This document shows, one piece after another, positions 60,256 to 64,000 of a stretch of 64,000 nucleotides of DNA; within the stretch, counting starts at the first letter, position 1; each line of letters opens with the position of its first letter. The notes under the pieces were generated by a model, which worked only from the letters and a program-made list of their open reading frames with translations, did no database searches and was not told the DNA's origin. Made by a program: the position numbers and the translations under genes. This DNA comes from Paracoccaceae bacterium. GTDB taxonomy: Bacteria; Pseudomonadota; Alphaproteobacteria; Rhodobacterales; Rhodobacteraceae. Location: the NCBI GenBank assembly GCA_030148005.1, contig JASBUI010000018.1, positions 62,001-126,000 on the forward strand, given 5' to 3'.

Positions 60256-61458
60256 ATGGCTGAACCCTGGCTTCATATCGTTGGTATCGGCGAAGACGGG
60301 TTGGCGGGGCTTTTGCCTGCCGCTCGCGCGGTTGTCGAAAGCGCCGAGGTGATCATCGGCGGTGATCGCCACCATCAGCTTTCCAGCAGCGTAAGCGCCG
60401 AACGCCTTGCATGGCCATCGCCATTTGATGCGCTGATCGATCAGTTGCAGGGCCTAAAGGGCAGGCGTGTCGTGGTTCTGGCAACGGGCGATCCGCTTTG
60501 GTATTCGGTCGGCGCGCGCATCGGCCGCGCGATCGACCCTGCCGAGATTGTCTATCACCCCCAGCTTTCCGCCTTCCAACTTGCCGCCGCCCGCATGGGC
60601 TGGAGCCTTGCCGACGTCGAAACGCTGACGGTCCATGGCCGCCCGGTCGAGCAGATGATCGCCTTTATCCAGCCGTTTCAACGCCTGCTGATCCTGACCA
60701 CGGGCGCCGAAACCCCCGGCCAGATCGCACGGTTTCTAACCCAGCGCGGCTTTGGCCAAAGCCGGATCACCGTGCTTGCGGCCATGGGCGGCAAAGAGGA
60801 AGAGCGCTTTGACGGGGTCGCCGAAAGCTGGTCCCACAAGGTGCCTGCATTCAACACGCTGGCCATCGACTGTGTTGCCGAAAAGGATGCCGCCCTTTTG
60901 CCGCGTGTTCCGGGTCTTGCCGACGATCTGTTTCAGCACGACGGCACGATGACCAAGCAAGAGGTCCGCGCGGCAACGCTTGCCAAGCTGATGCCGATGC
61001 GCGGCGCGCTTTTGTGGGATATCGGAACCGGCTGCGGCTCTGTCGCCATCGAATGGATGCGCGCCGCACGCTATGCCCGCGCCATCGGGATCGAACCGCG
61101 CGCCGACCGCCGCACCATGGCCGCCGCCAATGCGCTGGCCCTTGGCGCCCCCAAGCTTGAACTGATCGAGGGCACGGCGCCTGCCGCGCTGAACGGTCTG
61201 CCGCCCCCGGACGCCATTTTCATCGGCGGGGGCCTCAGCGACGAGGTGTTCGAAGCGGCTTGGTCCGCCCTTCGCCCGCTTGGGCGGCTCGTCGCCAACG
61301 CCGTGACCCTAGAAAGTGAGGCGGGGCTTATCCGCCTTGCCAACGCCCATGGCGGCCAATTGGTCAAACTGCAGGTAAGCCGGGCCGAACCCATCGGTTC
61401 GATGACCGGCTGGCGGCCCCTGATGCCCGTCACCCAGTGGAGCCTGGTAAAGAGATGA
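60256..61458 (+). CDS. cobL: Precorrin-6Y C5,15-methyltransferase (decarboxylating)
   Basis: A 400-residue fusion of CbiE and CbiT. The N-terminal half (about 1-205) is a tetrapyrrole methylase with GIGEDGLAGLLPAAR and ATGDPLWYSVG. The C-terminal half (about 206-400) is a SAM methyltransferase with NDGTMTKQEVRA-like DGTMTKQEVRAATLAKL and DIGTGCGSVAIEWMR. It methylates C-5 and C-15 and decarboxylates the C-12 acetate side chain. GGAAAGG lies upstream. It overlaps cobI. Confidence 0.96.
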   Translation: MAEPWLHIVGIGEDGLAGLLPAARAVVESAEVIIGGDRHHQLSSSVSAERLAWPSPFDALIDQLQGLKGRRVVVLATGDPLWYSVGARIGRAIDPAEIVYHPQLSAFQLAAARMGWSLADVETLTVHGRPVEQMIAFIQPFQRLLILTTGAETPGQIARFLTQRGFGQSRITVLAAMGGKEEERFDGVAESWSHKVPAFNTLAIDCVAEKDAALLPRVPGLADDLFQHDGTMTKQEVRAATLAKLMPMRGALLWDIGTGCGSVAIEWMRAARYARAIGIEPRADRRTMAAANALALGAPKLELIEGTAPAALNGLPPPDAIFIGGGLSDEVFEAAWSALRPLGRLVANAVTLESEAGLIRLANAHGGQLVKLQVSRAEPIGSMTGWRPLMPVTQWSLVKR

Positions 61459-62156
61459 CGGGCAAGCTCTATGGTGTCGGCCTTGGTCCGGGCGATCCCG
61501 AACTTTTGACGCTCAAGGCGCACCGGTTGATTTCATCGGCCAGTGTCGTGGCCTTCCCCGCCCTTGAAGGCGGCCAAAGCTTTGCCCGTTCGATCGCAGC
61601 AGGCGCCATTGCGCCGGGCACCCGCGAAATTCCGATCGAGATCCCGATGACGACCGAACGCGCCCCGGCGCAAGCCGCCTATGACCGCGCCGCCGAAAGC
61701 ATTGCAACGGCTTTGCAGTCCGGGCAGGACGTGGTCACGCTATGCGAGGGTGATCCGTTCTTTTACGGCTCTTTCATGTATCTCTTCGCGCGCCTTTCGG
61801 CCCGGTTCGAGGTTGAGGTCGTGCCCGGCGTCACTTCTTTGACGGCCTGCGCTGCCCGCGCCGCGATGCCGCTGGCGGCGCGAAACGAAAGGGTCACGAT
61901 CCTTCCCGGCCCCCTGCCGGAAGAAGAGTTGAAAAGCCGGATTGAAGGCGCCGAAAGCGTCGCGATCATGAAGGTTGGCAGGCACCTGTCCAAGATACGC
62001 GGCGTCATAGAGACCTTGGGCCTTGCCGATCAGGCCGTCTATGTCGAACGCGCAACCCTGCCGCAGGAACGTGTCCTGCCGCTGGCCGAGGCGCCCGTCG
62101 AAGCGCCGTATTTCTCAATGGTTCTCTTGACAAAAGGAGCCGACCCTTGGCTTTGA
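61455..62156 (+). CDS. cobI: Precorrin-2 C20-methyltransferase
   Basis: A 233-residue tetrapyrrole methylase. The SAM-binding opening is LYGVGLGPGDPELLTLKAHRLI, then CEGDPFFYGSFMYLFARL and the EVVPGVTSL segment (in parts). It catalyses the first committed methylation of the corrin ring. The ATG at 61455 overlaps the cobL stop (ATGA); six upstream codons in the same frame lie inside cobL. It is coupled on both sides. Confidence 0.95.
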   Translation: MTGKLYGVGLGPGDPELLTLKAHRLISSASVVAFPALEGGQSFARSIAAGAIAPGTREIPIEIPMTTERAPAQAAYDRAAESIATALQSGQDVVTLCEGDPFFYGSFMYLFARLSARFEVEVVPGVTSLTACAARAAMPLAARNERVTILPGPLPEEELKSRIEGAESVAIMKVGRHLSKIRGVIETLGLADQAVYVERATLPQERVLPLAEAPVEAPYFSMVLLTKGADPWL

Positions 62157-63961
62157 AACCCGTGGTTCTGGCGCTGTCGCGCTCTGGCGAGGAAACCGCC
62201 CATGCAGTTGCGCGCGCTGTCGGCGCTCAGGTGCATGGCCGCGAAGGCCGCGTTGATCGCGCCGACGCATTCTTTTCCGACGCGATCGAACATATGCGCA
62301 CCCTTTTTCTGGCAGGCAGGCCCGTGATCGGCGTCTGCGCTGCGGGTATCCTGATCCGCGCCGTGGCCCCGCATCTGGCCGACAAGCGCAGCGAGCCGCC
62401 GGTGATTTCTGTCTCGGACGATGGCTCTGTCGTGGTGCCGCTTCTGGGCGGGCATCGGGGCGCAAATCGCCTTGCCCATGAAGTATCAGAGGTGCTTGGC
62501 GCGACTGCGGCAATAACTACAGCCGGCGATGTCGCGCTTGGCGTGGCCCTTGATGATCCGCCAGAGGGCTGGACCTTGGGCACGCCCGAGCTTGCCAAAA
62601 AGGCCATGGCCGATCTTTTGTCGGGCGAGGGCGCCTGTTTGACGGGCGAGGCGGCGGATGAGGCGCATTGGTTGAAGGATCTTCCGGCTGGAGACACCAA
62701 AATCGCCGTAACGCTGGCCCCGCCCCAAGAGGCGGCGCTGACGTTTCACCCCCAGCGCGTGACGCTGGGCGTTGGCTGTGCGCGCAATTGCCCGCCGGAT
62801 GAACTTGCTGATCTGGTCGAGGGCCTTTTGTCCAAGGCCGGAATTGCGAAGGGCGCTCTTAAAGGCATCTTCACGCTGGATCTCAAAGCGGATGAACCGG
62901 CTGTTCTGGAACTTGCGCGCCGCCTTGGCGTTCCGTTGCGCCTTTTCTCGGCGCCCCAGCTTGAGGCGGAAACGCCGCGCCTTGCCAACCCGTCGCAGGT
63001 TGTTTTTGCCGAGGTCGGCTGTCACGGCGTCAGCGAGGCGGCGGCGCTTGCAGCGGCGGGCGCAAGCGGCCGGTTGGAGCATCCCAAGGTCAAGACCGAA
63101 ATGGCGACCGCCGCCCTTGCCATCGCGCCAGAGCCGATCCTTGAACTTCGCGGCCGCCCGCGCGGGCGCCTGTCGCTCGTGGGTATCGGCCCCGGGCAGG
63201 CAAGCTGGCGCACACCCGAGGTGTCCCGCCTTGTCTCAGAGGCCGAAGAACTGGTCGGCTATGGCCTATACATCGATCTTCTGGGTCCATTGGCGACCGG
63301 CAAAAAGCGCAGTGACTTTCCCCTTGGCGGCGAAGAGGACCGGTGCCGCTATGCGCTGGAACAGGCCGGCATGGGCAAGGACGTGGCATTGGTCTGTTCG
63401 GGCGATGCAGGTATCTATGCGATGGGCGCGCTGGTCTTTGAACTTCTTGACCGCAGCCCCGAAGAACATGGCGTCAGCGATGCCGCCCGCCGGGTTGAGG
63501 TGATATCCTCTCCCGGAGTTTCGGCGCTGCAAGGGGCTGCCGCGCGCGCTGGCGCCCCGCTGGGTCATGATTTCTGTGCGATATCTCTGTCCGATCTGCT
63601 GACCCCGCGCGAGGATATCGTCAAACGCCTGCATGCCGCGGCTGAGGGCGACTTTGTGATCGCCTTTTACAATCCGGTGTCCAAACGGCGCCGGACCCTT
63701 CTGGCAGAGGCGCGCGATATCCTTCTGCAACATCGCCCGGCCGATACGCCCGTGATGCTTGCCTCAAACCTTGGGCGCCCGACCGAAAACCTGCGGTACC
63801 GCCGCCTGAGCGAATTGCAGGTCGATGAGGTGGATATGCTGACCGTGGTTCTGGTGGGCTCATCAAACTCGCGGCTGGCCATGCTTGGCGAGGGGCCGCG
63901 CATGTTCACGCCGCGCGGCTATGCCCGGCGCATAGATGGCGATCTTAGCAATGTCGGATAG
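62147..63961 (+). CDS. cobJ: CbiG-CobJ fusion: cobalt-precorrin-5A hydrolase-like plus precorrin-3B C17-methyltransferase
   Basis: A 604-residue fusion with a TTG start (AAAGGAGC upstream) inside the end of cobI. Residues 1-125 match CbiG N-terminal (PVIGVCAAGILIRAVAPHLADK), and about 225-335 match CbiG C-terminal/CobE (VTLGVGCARNCPPDEL, VFAEVGCHGVSEAAAL). Residues 350-604 are the CobJ/CbiH methylase (LVGIGPGQASWRTPE, VCSGDAGIYAMGALV, FYNPVSKRRR). It covers C-17 methylation with ring contraction and probably side-chain deacylation. It ends at a small overlap with a following frame. Confidence 0.93.
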   Translation: MALKPVVLALSRSGEETAHAVARAVGAQVHGREGRVDRADAFFSDAIEHMRTLFLAGRPVIGVCAAGILIRAVAPHLADKRSEPPVISVSDDGSVVVPLLGGHRGANRLAHEVSEVLGATAAITTAGDVALGVALDDPPEGWTLGTPELAKKAMADLLSGEGACLTGEAADEAHWLKDLPAGDTKIAVTLAPPQEAALTFHPQRVTLGVGCARNCPPDELADLVEGLLSKAGIAKGALKGIFTLDLKADEPAVLELARRLGVPLRLFSAPQLEAETPRLANPSQVVFAEVGCHGVSEAAALAAAGASGRLEHPKVKTEMATAALAIAPEPILELRGRPRGRLSLVGIGPGQASWRTPEVSRLVSEAEELVGYGLYIDLLGPLATGKKRSDFPLGGEEDRCRYALEQAGMGKDVALVCSGDAGIYAMGALVFELLDRSPEEHGVSDAARRVEVISSPGVSALQGAAARAGAPLGHDFCAISLSDLLTPREDIVKRLHAAAEGDFVIAFYNPVSKRRRTLLAEARDILLQHRPADTPVMLASNLGRPTENLRYRRLSELQVDEVDMLTVVLVGSSNSRLAMLGEGPRMFTPRGYARRIDGDLSNVG

Positions 63962-64000
63962 CCGCATGTGGATCGTGCAGACAGATACAGCCGGGGCGGC
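63951..64000 (+). CDS. Start of a further gene, cut by the right edge
   Basis: An open frame begins at ATG 63951 (overlapping the cobJ stop) or ATG 63966 and runs to the window edge, reading MSDSRMWIVQTDTAG at its start. Tight overlap continues the cob operon pattern, so another cobalamin gene is expected. The visible residues do not match the CobM or CobK openings I know. Identity is undetermined. Confidence 0.4.
   Translation, partial: MSDSRMWIVQTDTAGA

Noticed and set aside
1-64000. tRNA, rRNA, CRISPR, IS elements, prophage or gene-transfer-agent genes
   Set aside because: None were recognised: no transposase, integrase, phage structural motif, spaced repeat array or tRNA-like cloverleaf was seen by eye. 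A tRNAscan or covariance search was not possible here.

Overview
The window is high-GC chromosomal DNA from an alphaproteobacterium, most likely a member of the Rhodobacterales (Roseobacter/Rhodobacter group). The gene content supports this: a DUF6478-like protein, paired Lin0512-family genes beside cobO, a CobN-type cobalamin pathway with CbtAB cobalt uptake and a fused CbiG-CobJ enzyme, a TRAP solute-binding protein, and many GTG and TTG starts. I see no IS element, prophage, CRISPR array, tRNA or rRNA. The window looks like stable core genome with one small compositionally odd patch near 30.4-31.4 kb. Species-level placement is not possible from sequence alone.

Layout. 0-6.6 kb: a CPBP protease (cut by the left edge), ilvD, three conserved hypotheticals, a LysR regulator and an OmpA-domain protein. 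6.6-14.2 kb: an overlapping run of cinA-like, GNAT and AhpD-like genes, then a NicO-type Ni/Co transporter, map, an orphan TRAP binding protein, rsmD with a ferredoxin-reductase-like flavoprotein, and a peroxiredoxin. 14.3-22.5 kb: mscS, a pterin dehydratase, a FemAB/GNAT-like protein, a glycerophosphodiesterase, RidA, a two-gene type I secretion cassette, and mlaA-mlaC. 22.5-30.3 kb: PBP1A, glnK-amtB, smpB with sseA and an aminotransferase, and a GcvA-like LysR regulator. 30.4-41.0 kb: a low-GC GNAT gene, dapA, slt, a DMT exporter, mnmD and a divergent MnmC-oxidoreductase-like gene, a MaoC/FAS1-like dehydratase, an FMN reductase, and an overlapping uronate-dehydrogenase-like/TPP-enzyme pair.

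41.0-64 kb is dominated by cobalamin biosynthesis, in three blocks. Block 1 (minus strand) holds cobO with two Lin0512 genes, cobN, a GNAT gene and cobW. It also has cbtBA behind a clear cobalamin riboswitch, with a DUF1636 gene wedged between cobW and cbtA on the opposite strand. Block 2 (minus strand) is cobC-cobD(cbiB), after smc and an MltB-type transglycosylase. Block 3 (plus strand) is cbiX, cobH, cobL, cobI and cbiG-cobJ, in an overlapping or tightly spaced operon that runs off the right edge. Together they supply cobalt import (CbtAB), metal handling (His-rich CobW, His/Cys-rich CbiX), early and late cobalt chelatases, ring methylation and contraction, corrin adenosylation (CobO) and aminopropanol arm attachment (CobC, CobD).

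The most unusual part is the leader of the cbiX operon (about 58.19-58.40 kb). A predicted stem-enclosed RNA domain is followed by a perfect 11-bp hairpin that buries the Shine-Dalgarno of a 25-codon reading frame. That frame's stop overlaps the cbiX start. This is a candidate undescribed riboregulator plus leader peptide. A degenerate receiver protein downstream of CtrA-like, helically phased repeats (56.5-57.0 kb) is a second candidate worth attention.
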